The notes beneath the pieces are model-generated. The model made no database searches and was not told the origin of the DNA. It saw nothing but the letters and a program-made list of their open reading frames with translations. A stretch of DNA of 64,000 bases from Pseudoduganella flava (GTDB taxonomy: Bacteria; Pseudomonadota; Gammaproteobacteria; Burkholderiales; Burkholderiaceae_D), in contig NZ_VLKW01000008.1 in the NCBI RefSeq assembly GCF_007830495.1, positions 186,001 to 250,000 of the forward strand, in the 5' to 3' direction. Shown piece after piece: positions 33,951 to 42,871 of this stretch; within the stretch, counting starts at the first letter, position 1, and each line of letters starts with the position of its first letter. The position numbers and the translations under genes were made by a program.

Positions 33951-36119
33951 ATGCACGGCAGTGAACCACATCGGCACGACCATCATGCAATGCACGCACC
34001 GGCAGCCCAGCCGGCGGCCGAAGGCACTGTCTACACCTGTCCGATGCACCCGCAGATCCGCCAGCCGCGGCCCGGTGCGTGCCCGATCTGCGGCATGGCG
34101 CTGGAGCCCGTGCTGCCGGCGCTGGACGAGGACGAAAACCCGGAACTGGCGGACTTCAGACGGCGCTTCCGCTGGACCTTGCCGCTGACGGTGCTCGTAT
34201 TCGCGCTGGCGATGTTCGGCCACCTGCTGTTCCCGGGCGGCGTGCCGCACCAGAGCCTCGTCGAGCTGGCCCTCAGCACGCCCGTGGTGCTGTGGGCCGG
34301 CTGGCCGTTCTTCGTGCGCTGGGGCCAGTCGCTGCTGCACCTGCGCCCGAACATGTGGACGCTGATCGGCTCCGGCGTGCTGGCCGCCTGGGTCTACAGC
34401 GTGGCTGCCACGCTGGCCCCCGGCCTGTTCCCGCAGGCGTTCGCGGCACATGGCCGCATCGCCGTCTACTTCGAGGCGGCCGCCGTGATCGTGTCGCTGA
34501 CATTGCTGGGCCAGATCCTGGAATTGCGCGCGCGCTCGCAGACGTCGTCCGCGATCAAGGCGCTGCTGGGCCTCGCGCCGAAGACGGCACGCCGCATCGA
34601 TGCCGATGGGCGCGAGGAAGACGTGCCGCTGGCGCACGTGCACATCGGCGACGCGCTGCGCGTGCGGCCGGGCGAGAAGGTGCCCGTCGACGGCCTCGTG
34701 ACGGAAGGCGACAGCTCGGTGGACGAATCGATGCTGACGGGCGAGCCGCTGCCCGTCGCGAAGCGGCCGGGCGACCGGGTGATCGGCGCCACGATCAACA
34801 CGAGCGGCAGCCTGGTGATCCGGGCCGAGAAGGTCGGCAGCGACACGATGCTGGCGCAGATCGTGCAGATGGTCGCGCAGGCGCAGCGCTCGCGCGCACC
34901 GATGCAGCGCCTGGCCGACGTCGTGGCCGGCTACTTCGTCGCCGCCGTCGTCGCGATCGCCGTGGCGACGCTGCTGGCCTGGGGCGTGTACGGGCCGGAA
35001 CCGAGCTGGGTGTATGGCTTCGTCAACGCCGTGGCCGTGCTGATCATCGCCTGCCCGTGCGCGCTGGGCCTGGCCACGCCGATGTCGATCATGGCCGCCA
35101 CCGGGCAGGCCGCCACCCGCGGCATCCTGTTCCGCGATGCCGCGGCGATCGAGGGGCTGCGCAAGGTCGACACGCTGATTGTCGACAAGACGGGCACGCT
35201 CACCGAAGGCAAGCCCGCGTTTCGAGACGTCGCCGCCGCCCCGGGCTTCGGTGCGGACGACGTGCTGCGCCTCGCCGCAAGCATCGACCAGGGCAGCGAA
35301 CACCCACTGGCACATGCGATCGTGCGCGAGGCGCAGGAGCGCGCCCTCGCGCTGGCAAAACCGGAAGCGTTCGAATCGGCCAGCGGCATCGGCGTGCGCG
35401 GCAGCATCCAGGGCCAGCGCATCGCACTGGGCAACACGGCATTGATGGATGCCGACGGCGTCGACTGGCGCGTGCTGGCGACGGATGCGGAGCGGCTGCG
35501 CGGAGAAGGCGCGAGCGTGATGTACCTGGCCGTCGATGGCCGCATCGCCGGCCTGCTGGCCGTGGCGGACCCCGTCAAGGCGACGACGCCGGAAGCGTTG
35601 ACGGCGCTGCGCGAAGACGGCTTGCGCGTCGTGATGGCGACCGGCGACGGCGTCACGACGGCCCGCTCGGTGGCCGCACGGCTGGGCATCGACGAAGTCC
35701 ACGGCGAAGTGAAACCGCGGGACAAGCTGGCGCTTGTCGAGCAGCTGCAGCGGGGTGGCAAGGTCGTGGCGATGGCGGGCGACGGCATCAACGACGCCCC
35801 GGCGCTGGCCAAGGCGGACGTCGGCATCGCGATGGGCACCGGCACGGACGTGGCGATCAGCAGCGCCCACCTGGCGCTCGTGAAGGGCGACCTGCGCGGC
35901 ATCGCGGCGGCGCGGGCGATCTCGGTGGCGACGGTGCGCAATATGCGGCAGAACCTGGCGTTTGCCTTCGTCTACAACGCGCTGGGCATTCCCGTTGCCG
36001 CCGGCGTGCTGTATCCGTTCACGGGGCAACTGCTGTCGCCGATGCTGGCGGCGCTGGCGATGAGCCTCAGTTCCGTGTCGGTGATTGCCAACGCGTTGCG
36101 CCTGCGGGCTGGCCGCTAG
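33951..36119 (+). CDS. copA: P1B-type copper-exporting ATPase
   Basis: Pumps Cu(I) from the cytoplasm using ATP. The 722-residue chain starts with a His-rich tail (HRHDHHAMHA) and a YHS-like metal-binding segment (YTCPMHP ... CPICGMALEP, ~28-52) in place of the usual CxxC ferredoxin domain. The transport motif CPC is in helix 6 (ACPCALGLATP, ~367), the phosphorylated Asp in DKTGTLTEG (~412), the SEHPLAHAI His-Pro motif, TGDG, and the hinge GDGINDAPALAKADVG (~609). This is the CopB/SilP-like layout. The ATG has AGGAGG 6 nt upstream. Last gene of the copper-induced operon. Confidence 0.95.
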   Translation: MHGSEPHRHDHHAMHAPAAQPAAEGTVYTCPMHPQIRQPRPGACPICGMALEPVLPALDEDENPELADFRRRFRWTLPLTVLVFALAMFGHLLFPGGVPHQSLVELALSTPVVLWAGWPFFVRWGQSLLHLRPNMWTLIGSGVLAAWVYSVAATLAPGLFPQAFAAHGRIAVYFEAAAVIVSLTLLGQILELRARSQTSSAIKALLGLAPKTARRIDADGREEDVPLAHVHIGDALRVRPGEKVPVDGLVTEGDSSVDESMLTGEPLPVAKRPGDRVIGATINTSGSLVIRAEKVGSDTMLAQIVQMVAQAQRSRAPMQRLADVVAGYFVAAVVAIAVATLLAWGVYGPEPSWVYGFVNAVAVLIIACPCALGLATPMSIMAATGQAATRGILFRDAAAIEGLRKVDTLIVDKTGTLTEGKPAFRDVAAAPGFGADDVLRLAASIDQGSEHPLAHAIVREAQERALALAKPEAFESASGIGVRGSIQGQRIALGNTALMDADGVDWRVLATDAERLRGEGASVMYLAVDGRIAGLLAVADPVKATTPEALTALREDGLRVVMATGDGVTTARSVAARLGIDEVHGEVKPRDKLALVEQLQRGGKVVAMAGDGINDAPALAKADVGIAMGTGTDVAISSAHLALVKGDLRGIAAARAISVATVRNMRQNLAFAFVYNALGIPVAAGVLYPFTGQLLSPMLAALAMSLSSVSVIANALRLRAGR

Positions 36120-36226
36120 CCGGCGACCATGGCGGCACGCCGCCAAACCGGTGTGTCACGGACGTGCGCCGCGCGTCCACGGTTGTTTCAAGCATTCGAC
36201 GGCTATCGGCCGGCGACGCTTTGCCA

Positions 36227-36469
36227 TCATGGCAGCGGCAAGTCGTTACCGAGCGTCCTGAGAAGGGCGAAGGCGAACACGCCCAGGCCCGCGAGTGCCA
36301 GCACGAAGACCACGGCCACCTGGCCGGCTGCGCGCAACACCGCGCGTTTTTCCTTCTCCTTGTCCTTGTCTTTCTTCCCTTGATCGTAATGCCATTTGAT
36401 GGCGAAGAACATGCCCGTGCCTAACACGAGAACCTTGAACGTGACGAAGACTATCGGGACCCAATCCAT
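36227..36469 (-). CDS. Small two-helix membrane protein
   Basis: An 80-residue protein with two transmembrane segments (VPIVFVTFKVLVLGTGMFFA and VAVVFVLALAGLGVFAFAL) separated by a highly charged loop (KKDKDKEKEKR). I do not recognise a family. The start at 36469 is chosen because the preceding 30 residues of the open frame are unlike a membrane protein; AGGA lies 11 nt upstream. It is divergent from the MocR regulator and convergent with the copper ATPase. Codon use is native. Role unknown. Confidence 0.55.
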   Translation of the reverse strand: MDWVPIVFVTFKVLVLGTGMFFAIKWHYDQGKKDKDKEKEKRAVLRAAGQVAVVFVLALAGLGVFAFALLRTLGNDLPLP

Positions 36470-36626
36470 GCTTGCGTATTTCCTGGCTATTGTTTGACTC
36501 TGTCCATCGCGACGGGCACGAACACGAGACGCTGCTTCGGCTTCGCCGGCGACTGTCATGCAAGATGGTGTGCCTGCACGCGCTGAGGCATACTACTTCA
36601 AAGCAATTTCCATACATTGAGACAAA

Positions 36627-38027
36627 ATGTCCCAGTTGAAAACCATACAAGATGCGGAGTTGCCGGGCTGGCTGCCGCGCCTGGCCGTGCACGGCGGGCC
36701 GCGTTTTCTACAGATCGCGGATGCGTTGCAGGCGGCGGTGGCAAACGGATCGCTGAAACCGGGCGACCGCCTGCCGCCGCAACGCCACCTGGCGGCGCAG
36801 CTGGACGTCGACCTGACGACGGTCACGCGCGCCTATGACGAAGCGAGGCGCCGCCACCTGCTGGAAGGCCGTGGCGCGCGCGGCACGTATGTCGCGGCGC
36901 CGAAGGTCGAATTGACGCCGATCCTCGACCTGAGCATGAATACCCCACCACCGCCGGATGGCGTGGACTTCGACGACATGTTGCAACAAGGGCTCTCCCA
37001 AGTCCTGATGCGGGCGGATAACGAGTTGCTGATGACTTACCACCTGGGTGGAGGAAGCGATGCCGACCGCCAGGCCGGCGCCAGATGGATCGAGCCGATG
37101 TTCGGCCAGCCGGATGCCGGGCAGGTGGTTGTCTGTCCGGGTGCGCAAGCTGCGATCGCCGCGTTGATGCTTGCGCTGACGAAGCCGGGCGACGTCATCC
37201 TGGCAGAGCCGATGAGTTATCCCGGCTTGCGAGCCGCGGCGACGCAATTCGGCCGGCACATCGTGCCGGTGCAGGCGGACACCCACGGCATGCAGCCCGA
37301 ACTGTTCGAGGAAGCGTGCCGTCAGCACAAGCCGGTGCTGGTGTACCTCAATCCCACATTGCAGAACCCGACCGCCGTCACCATGCCGGCACGCCGGCGC
37401 AGGGAGCTGGCCGGCATCGCAAAACGCTGCAACGTACGCATCGTCGAGGACGATCCCTACTGGCTCCTTGCCGATGCCCCGCCACCTCCGATCACCACGT
37501 TTGCCCCGGAACAGGTGTACTACATCGCGACCTTGTCGAAATGCCTGACGCCCGGCTTGCGCGTCGCCTTCGTGCTGATACCCGATCCGCAGGAGCGTGA
37601 ACGGTTCCTCGTTGCGCTGCGGTCGTTCGCACTGATGGTCGCTCCGCTGTCGGCCGCACTGGCCACGCAGTGGATCCTCGACGGTTCGGCTGGAAGATTG
37701 TTGGAGGGGGTGCGCAACGAGACGCGCCTGCGCCACCGTATGGCGCGCGCTATCCTGGCGGGGCGCTACGGCGGCGCCGGGGACGGCCTGCATGCATGGC
37801 TCGAGCTGCCGGCGTACTGGAATTCGTCGCAGCTGGCACGTGCCGCCGACAGCGCGGGCATCGCGGTCACGCCGGCGGAGGCATTCGCCACTGGTGGCGG
37901 CGCCGTGAACGCCATTCGGATCTGTCTGGGCAGCATCCGGGACCGTGGACGCCTGCAGGCGGGGCTCGAGCGGCTGTCCGACCTGCTTGCCCGGCGGCCC
38001 GAGTCGGTCAGTGCCGCGGTGGTGTGA
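36627..38027 (+). CDS. MocR/PdxR-type GntR regulator with aminotransferase domain
   Basis: Transcription factor of 466 residues. Residues ~20-95 are a GntR winged helix (LQIADALQAAVANGSLKPGD, then RLPPQRHLAAQLDVDLTTVTRAYDEA in sections); residues ~110-455 are a fold-type I aminotransferase domain that binds PLP as effector. The PLP lysine lies in ATLSKCLTPGLRVAF (~305), the Asp in VEDDPYW, and YLNPTLQNPTAVTM is the conserved substrate-side loop. MocR proteins regulate amino-acid, vitamin B6 or amine metabolism genes, often divergent; here the divergent gene encodes a small membrane protein. No clear Shine-Dalgarno. Confidence 0.9.
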   Translation: MSQLKTIQDAELPGWLPRLAVHGGPRFLQIADALQAAVANGSLKPGDRLPPQRHLAAQLDVDLTTVTRAYDEARRRHLLEGRGARGTYVAAPKVELTPILDLSMNTPPPPDGVDFDDMLQQGLSQVLMRADNELLMTYHLGGGSDADRQAGARWIEPMFGQPDAGQVVVCPGAQAAIAALMLALTKPGDVILAEPMSYPGLRAAATQFGRHIVPVQADTHGMQPELFEEACRQHKPVLVYLNPTLQNPTAVTMPARRRRELAGIAKRCNVRIVEDDPYWLLADAPPPPITTFAPEQVYYIATLSKCLTPGLRVAFVLIPDPQERERFLVALRSFALMVAPLSAALATQWILDGSAGRLLEGVRNETRLRHRMARAILAGRYGGAGDGLHAWLELPAYWNSSQLARAADSAGIAVTPAEAFATGGGAVNAIRICLGSIRDRGRLQAGLERLSDLLARRPESVSAAVV

Positions 38028-38174
38028 ATGTCCAGGGAGATCGGTTATGGTAAAACCCATCGCATCGATCCGTGACGGTCACGGCATCGCGCGGCGGCCG
38101 GAGTTTCACGCTACAATCCGGCCCGGAGTTCCGCGGCCGGCCAAGGATGGCCGGCATCCCTGATGAGGCTTGCG

Positions 38175-39065
38175 ATGATCGACAAACTTGCCGACATTCT
38201 GAAACGCCATGCGCCCCACGATGGCGCGCACGCTACCGCGCTGTCGCGGGTGCACGTGCTGCGCTCCGTTACGCCGACCGAGCCGATTCCCGTCATCCAC
38301 CAACCAGCCGTCTGCTTCATCGCCCAAGGCCGCAAGCAGACGATGCTCGGCGAACAGGCCTGGCTGTATGCGCCGCGCCAGTTCCTGATCGTCAGCGCCG
38401 AGCTGCCGATCACGGGGCAGGTGCTCGATGCGTCCGCCGCGGCGCCCTACCTGTGCCTGCGGCTGGACCTGGACCCGGCGACGATCGCCACCGTGATCGA
38501 GGATGCCGCACCGAATGCCAGCGCCGATGACGCACCGGCAGTCGGGGTGGCGGTCAGCTCTGCGCCACCGCAACTGCTCGATGCCGTCGTGCGGCTGGCC
38601 GGGCTGCTGGACGCTTCGGAAGGCGAGCGCCGCTTCCTCGCGCCGCCGGCCGAACGCGAAATCCTGTACCGGCTGCTGATGGGCGAACAGTCCGACCGGC
38701 TGCGCCAGATCGCGTACGCCGACAGCAAGCTGGCGCGCATCAACCGGGCCATCGTGTGGATCAAGTCCAATTACGCGCGCACGCTCCGGGTCGAGGAGAT
38801 GGCGGCGCAGGTCAACATGAGCACATCGAGCTTCCACGAGCACTTCCGCACCGTTACCTCGATGAGCCCCTTGCAGTACCAGAAGCAGATCCGGCTGCAG
38901 GAAGCGCGCCGGCTGATGCTGGCGCAGGCGCTGGACGCGGCCACGGCCGGGTTCCAGGTGGGGTACGAGAGTCCGTCGCAGTTCTCCCGCGAGTATGCGC
39001 GCCGCTTCGGCCTGCCGCCGAAGCGCGACATCGAGAAGATCCGCGCACTGCCGGTCTTCGCTTGA
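38175..39065 (+). CDS. AraC-family regulator (AraC_N type)
   Basis: A 296-residue regulator. The N-terminal ~150 residues are the AraC_N effector domain (VIHQPAVCFIAQGRKQTMLGE, read in parts, and YLCLRLDLDP), and the C-terminal ~100 hold two helix-turn-helix motifs (LRVEEMAAQVNMSTSSFHEHF; ATAGFQVGYESPSQFSREYA). These proteins often control an adjacent alcohol dehydrogenase or reductase, but no such gene adjoins it here. I prefer the ATG at 38175 (GAGG 7 nt upstream) to that at 38163. Probably a single-gene unit. Confidence 0.9.
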   Translation: MIDKLADILKRHAPHDGAHATALSRVHVLRSVTPTEPIPVIHQPAVCFIAQGRKQTMLGEQAWLYAPRQFLIVSAELPITGQVLDASAAAPYLCLRLDLDPATIATVIEDAAPNASADDAPAVGVAVSSAPPQLLDAVVRLAGLLDASEGERRFLAPPAEREILYRLLMGEQSDRLRQIAYADSKLARINRAIVWIKSNYARTLRVEEMAAQVNMSTSSFHEHFRTVTSMSPLQYQKQIRLQEARRLMLAQALDAATAGFQVGYESPSQFSREYARRFGLPPKRDIEKIRALPVFA

Positions 39066-39457
39066 GGGCAGGGGCTCGGAGGATCGTGCAAGAAGCGCGG
39101 AAGATCGGGCGCTGCTGGAACGAGGGCGATCATATGGAATACGGGGACGATCGGGCAGGACGGCGGGGCTTCACGGCCGATGGCGACTTGCGCGACGGCG
39201 TGCTGTACCACGCGGGCTTGGTGCTGTACCGTGAGGCTGGCTGATGCAGGGGAAGCGCATGACGGACATCACGCCGGCCGAAGCGCTGACGGAATGCACA
39301 ACCCGGCGCGGCCGGTGGATCGGCGGCGTATCGCAACGCGCGCTGACGCCGCCGGCCAGTGACGGCCGCGGGACCGATGGAGTGACATGGCGGCGCGCCC
39401 ACGGCGAGCTGCAAGGGGAGGGGCGCCCGCGGCGCGCTGCAGGGGAGGAGCGCCGCC
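39066..39457 (+). other. 392-bp gap with two weak small ORFs
   Basis: Two plus-strand ORFs overlap as TGATG: 39134-39244 (36 codons, MEYGDDRAGRRGF...) with GAGGG upstream, and 39244 onward (88 codons, running into the antisense of the flagellin end). The repeated phrase CAAGGGGAGGGGCGCCC / CAGGGGAGGAGCGCC near 39410-39455 is a GC-rich imperfect repeat. Composition looks non-coding after 39340. I see no convincing gene. Confidence 0.25.
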
Positions 39458-40309
39458 CTAGGAAGCGACCAGCGACAGCGTCAACTGCGCCAGGCTGTGG
39501 GTCTGCTTGAGCATCGCGCTGCTCGACTGCATCAGCATCTGCTGGGTAGTCTGCTCGGCCATCTCGCCGGCGTAGTCGGTATCCATGATGCGCCCGCGCG
39601 CCGCGCGGGTATTGGTCAGCAGGTTCGTTGCGTTGGCGTACGCGTGTTCCAGCCGGTTGCTGATGGCGCCGATGGAGCTGCGCACGGCCGCCCATGCGTT
39701 GATCGCGTCGCGGGTGGTTTCGATGGTGGCACTGGCGTTCTCCGTCAGCACGGTTTCCAGCTCCGCGCTCCCCCAGCCGAAGCCGCTCGACGTATCGATG
39801 TGGTTGTAGACATCAACCATCATCGCCTCGCTGCTGTCCGCACCGATCTGCAGCGCGAACGGCGTAACGAACTTGCCGTATTCGTCGTTGTAGGAGCCGA
39901 TGAACAGCCGCTCGCCGTTGTACTTGATGCTCAGCTGGTCCCAGACATGCTGGGCCAGCGTCTTGAATTCCTCCTGCAGGGCGGTGCGGTCCGCCAGCGT
40001 CGTCGAGCCGTCCGCCGCCTGCACTGCCAGGTCGTTCATCCGGCTGAACGCGGTGACCATGCCCTCGGCGATGCCGTCGGCGGCCTGCATCAGCGAAATG
40101 CCGTTCTGGATGTTGCGCATCGCGACCTGCGTGCCGGACGCCTGGGTAGCCAGCCGCGTGGCGATCTGCAGGCCCGCGGCGTCGTCGGACGCGTGATTGA
40201 CGCGGTAACCGGTGCCGAGGCGCGTCGCGGCCTGCGATTGCGCGCGGCTCGCGTTCGATAGCGCGTTGGTTGCGTCGAGGGCAGCGGAGTTGGAGCGCAA
40301 ACTAAGCAT
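39458..40309 (-). CDS. Short flagellin, orphan
   Basis: Filament protein of 283 residues with conserved ends: N-terminal coiled-coil LSLRSNSAALDATNALSNAS ... ASDDAAGLQIATRL, and C-terminal RSSIGAISNRLEHAYANATN then MLMQSSSAMLKQTHSLAQ. The hypervariable centre is very short (about residues 135-190), as in lateral or short flagellins. The usual end ...LSLL(R/G) is replaced by LTLSLVAS. No fliD, flaG, fliS, hook or motor gene is close, so it depends on a flagellar system elsewhere. The 18 nt before the ATG carry no ribosome site (GAATTTGCATTATTTGC), which predicts weak or unusual translation. Confidence 0.88.
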   Translation of the reverse strand: MLSLRSNSAALDATNALSNASRAQSQAATRLGTGYRVNHASDDAAGLQIATRLATQASGTQVAMRNIQNGISLMQAADGIAEGMVTAFSRMNDLAVQAADGSTTLADRTALQEEFKTLAQHVWDQLSIKYNGERLFIGSYNDEYGKFVTPFALQIGADSSEAMMVDVYNHIDTSSGFGWGSAELETVLTENASATIETTRDAINAWAAVRSSIGAISNRLEHAYANATNLLTNTRAARGRIMDTDYAGEMAEQTTQQMLMQSSSAMLKQTHSLAQLTLSLVAS

Positions 40310-40646
40310 GCAAATAATGCAAATTCAATGTGGGTGAACCGGTCAAGCCAGTGCTTATATCGTGAAGGCGACCGGTATGCCAAAAAATTAAATCCTGCGC
40401 GCCCGGCCGCAGGTTGACCTCGTTCCTGTCGAACGCGATACTGTCCGCCGCGTCGGCCCGCTGGGGCATGCGCCGCAGTGCTGCGCCGACCGCCGCAAAC
40501 AGGATCACCACAATGACGAGACGAATCCTTCCCCCTGCCGCGCGCCTGACCACTCCGGAAAATCCGGCAGCCAGTGCCGGCCTGCAGCCGTGCGGGCCGA
40601 ACGCCGCCACGGAGCGGGCCACAAGCGCACGTCGAGGACGGCGCCA
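40310..40646. other. 337-bp gap between flagellin and acyltransferase genes
   Basis: Apart from the sigma-54-like element, a minus-strand frame (ending at 40302) holds a hydrophobic stretch (RLVIVVILFAAVGAALRR) followed by a soluble-looking tail, and is open across the gap without an ATG. It could be a decayed small membrane gene. Not called as a gene. Confidence 0.3.
40368..40382 (-). promoter_or_regulatory. Weak sigma-54-like element upstream of flagellin
   Basis: TGGCATACCGGTCGC on the minus strand has GG-N10-GC spacing, but -12 reads TCGC instead of TTGC. It would place the transcript start about 47 nt before the flagellin ATG. No convincing sigma-28 box was seen. Confidence 0.25.
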
Positions 40647-41726
40647 ATGAAGAACAAACCGGCACACCGGCTGGCGCCTTCCGGTCCGGCGCAGGCGCCG
40701 CGGGAACGCCTGGCGGGACTTGACCTGGCTCGCTGGCTGGCGCTGGCCGGCATGGTCTGCGTGAACTTCCGCCTGGCGATGGCGCCGGCCGGCGAGGGCG
40801 ACGGCTGGCTGCGCGGCCTGTTCCACCTGCTGGAAGGGAAGGCCTCCTCCACGTTCGTCGTGCTGGCCGGGATCGGCTACGTGCTGGCGACACGCTCGCT
40901 ACCGCCGGCCATCGTGCCAGGATGGACGGTGCGCCGCGCGCTGTTCCTGCTGGTGGTCGGGACGTTGAACCTGCTCGTCTTCCCCGCCGATATCATCCAC
41001 TACTACGCCGTCTACTTCCTGTGCGCGCTGCCGTGGCGCCGCGCGTCGGCGTTGTGGCTGGCGGCCGGCGTCGGCGCTGTCGCGGGCATCTCGGCGTGGG
41101 CGCTGATGCACTTCGATTACAGCCAGGGCTGGGACTGGACCGCGCTGCATTACACGGACCTGTGGACACCGCCGGGCTTCGTGCGCAACCTCGTGTTCAA
41201 CGGCTTTCATCCGCTGCTGCCATGGCTCGCATTCTTCCTGTTCGGGATGCTGCTGGCCCGCCTGGACCTGACCGCGCGTGCGACGCAATCCCGGCTCGCG
41301 CTGGGCGGCATCGGCGCGGTCATCGCCGCCGCGCTGCTGGCCCGTGCGTCGGCCGGCACGCCGGTCGGCGAGCTGCTGGGCACCGGGCCGCTGCCGCCGG
41401 GGCCCGCCTACCTTCTGATGGGGATGGGAACAGCGGCACTCGTTGTCGGCACCTGCCTGCTGGCCGCGGCGCGGTGGCCGGACGGGCCATGGCAGCGCGT
41501 GCTGCCGGCCGGGCGCATGACACTGACGCTGTACCTTGCGCACATCTTCCTCGGCATGGGCGTGCTTGAAGCCTTTGGTGCCTTGCACGGCAGCGATGCG
41601 GACGTGGCACTGGCCGCTGGCGTATTCCTTGTCGTCGGCACGTGCGCGGCATGGGCGTGGAGCCGGCGCGTCGCGCAAGGGCCGGTGGAAGCATTGATGC
41701 GGCGGCTGACGGCGCCGCGCCGCTGA
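40647..41726 (+). CDS. DUF418/DUF1624-like multispan membrane protein
   Basis: An integral inner-membrane protein of 359 residues with about ten helices. The opening RLAGLDLARWLALAGMVCVNF matches the start of DUF418/DUF1624 (heparan-alpha-glucosaminide acetyltransferase-like) proteins, which include acyltransferases moving acyl groups across membranes. Further marks: HLLEGKASSTFVVLAGIG, HPLLPWLAFFLFGMLL and the C-terminal RMTLTLYLAHIFLGMG. The substrate is unknown. I start at 40647, adjacent to the family start, with GAGG upstream; the frame is open from 40590. Single gene. Confidence 0.82.
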   Translation: MKNKPAHRLAPSGPAQAPRERLAGLDLARWLALAGMVCVNFRLAMAPAGEGDGWLRGLFHLLEGKASSTFVVLAGIGYVLATRSLPPAIVPGWTVRRALFLLVVGTLNLLVFPADIIHYYAVYFLCALPWRRASALWLAAGVGAVAGISAWALMHFDYSQGWDWTALHYTDLWTPPGFVRNLVFNGFHPLLPWLAFFLFGMLLARLDLTARATQSRLALGGIGAVIAAALLARASAGTPVGELLGTGPLPPGPAYLLMGMGTAALVVGTCLLAAARWPDGPWQRVLPAGRMTLTLYLAHIFLGMGVLEAFGALHGSDADVALAAGVFLVVGTCAAWAWSRRVAQGPVEALMRRLTAPRR

Positions 41727-41860
41727 GCCAATTTATGGCGTTTTAGCCGCTCCCTTCGCAGCCAGACGGCCACGCCAACATCGGCTTGTCCGCACAAAGG
41801 GCTCGACCTATCGCATTCCGTCTCCTGATTTTCAAGGAGGAGACTGACGGTGTCGCAGTT

Positions 41861-42265
41861 CTAGTTGGCTTGCTTGAGCACTGCTATCAACTTCCGCAAA
41901 TCGTCATTCAGCTCGGGGGCAAGGCTTGCGCTACCGTTGCTCTGCGCCGCCAGATAATCCCGGATTTCCTCGATACTTGCTAACGCTTGACAGCTCTCTG
42001 GCGTAACGTGCGCCAGCGCGGCGAGAAGTTGCCCGTCATACGTGTCTCCCGCCCGCAGGTCTTCGCGCAAGAATTGAAACGCTATGGGAAGTATCTGAGT
42101 CAAGAATAGCCGCTGCCGAACCGCACGGCATATGTCTCCGACGTCGAGTTCGCAAATTGGCCGCTCGCGAATTTGTCCGTACCAGGACGACAGTGGAGAA
42201 GCGCCGGTTTCCAGTCCGGCAATGTACCCGGCGGGTTCCAGGTCGCAAAACCGTATATTCATCAT
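41861..42265 (-). CDS. CDI-type immunity-like protein
   Basis: A 134-residue soluble protein. The pattern WYGQIRERPICELDVGDICR, then AVRQRLFLTQILPIAFQFL and TYDGQLLAALAHVTPE (each read separately) follows a family of contact-dependent growth-inhibition immunity proteins, which neutralise a toxin delivered by a neighbouring cell. No matching CdiA or toxin gene is next to it, so it is an orphan. ATG at 42265 with AGGAAG 7 nt upstream. The gene is visibly lower in GC than its surroundings, which fits acquisition by transfer. Family assignment is from memory of the motif pattern and is moderate. Confidence 0.55.
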   Translation of the reverse strand: MMNIRFCDLEPAGYIAGLETGASPLSSWYGQIRERPICELDVGDICRAVRQRLFLTQILPIAFQFLREDLRAGDTYDGQLLAALAHVTPESCQALASIEEIRDYLAAQSNGSASLAPELNDDLRKLIAVLKQAN

Positions 42266-42355
42266 CCTGTCTTCCTGTTTCAACTCGCGCGATCCAATTC
42301 AGAGCACCGTGCCTGGGGCGACGCGGCGCGCAAGGCCGGTCGAAGTGCGATTGCA

Positions 42356-42664
42356 TCACAGCCAGGTGGCCACGCCGCCATGGTGTGAACAAGTGCCGCG
42401 CCGGCTGCGGCTGAAGCTGTAGGTACCGTCGCGGCACTGCGCGCTCGCGCCATCGGGCACCTTGCCCGACTTCGATGCGGCGGGTGAATGCACGTCGTCG
42501 CCTTTGCTGTTGCGGTAATGGCCGTGCTGCTGCAAGTCCTGTTCGTTGGGTTCGGCATGCGTGCGCTGGACAGGCGCTTCCTTTGGCGCCGGCGGTGCGT
42601 ATTGCGCCTGGGCGGGTAACGCGAACGCCAGCGCGGCGAGCAGGGAAAGAAGAGGCTTGTGCAT
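42356..42664 (-). CDS. Exported DUF3761 protein
   Basis: A 102-residue protein with a signal peptide (LLSLLAALAFALPAQAQ) and a C-terminal DUF3761 domain: CRDGTYSFSRSRRGTCSHHGG, in which two Cys probably form a disulfide and the His pair ends the motif. The segment between is Pro/His/Asp-rich and disordered (PNEQDLQQHGHYRNSKGDD). DUF3761 proteins are common in proteobacteria, and their role is unknown. It is divergent from the polysaccharide deacetylase gene. Confidence 0.7.
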   Translation of the reverse strand: MHKPLLSLLAALAFALPAQAQYAPPAPKEAPVQRTHAEPNEQDLQQHGHYRNSKGDDVHSPAASKSGKVPDGASAQCRDGTYSFSRSRRGTCSHHGGVATWL

Positions 42665-42871
42665 GAGTCAGGACGGTGGATGGCGATGGCCTATAGATTA
42701 CTTGTTGATACGTATTGTGTCAGTATGGAAATAAGACTTGCAGAGATTCCGGCCCCGATTGTTGCCCGTTCGCTACGCTTCCGGCCTCGGCTGAAAACGT
42801 TTGACCAGTCCAGTTGGCGAATTGCATACTGTGTGCCGCGCCGTCCGCGCAGCCCGACCATGAGGAGCACC

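Noticed and set aside
40302..40826. Minus-strand frame with one hydrophobic helix before flagellin
   Set aside because: No ATG, overlaps the acyltransferase gene antisense and the flagellin start; too weak.
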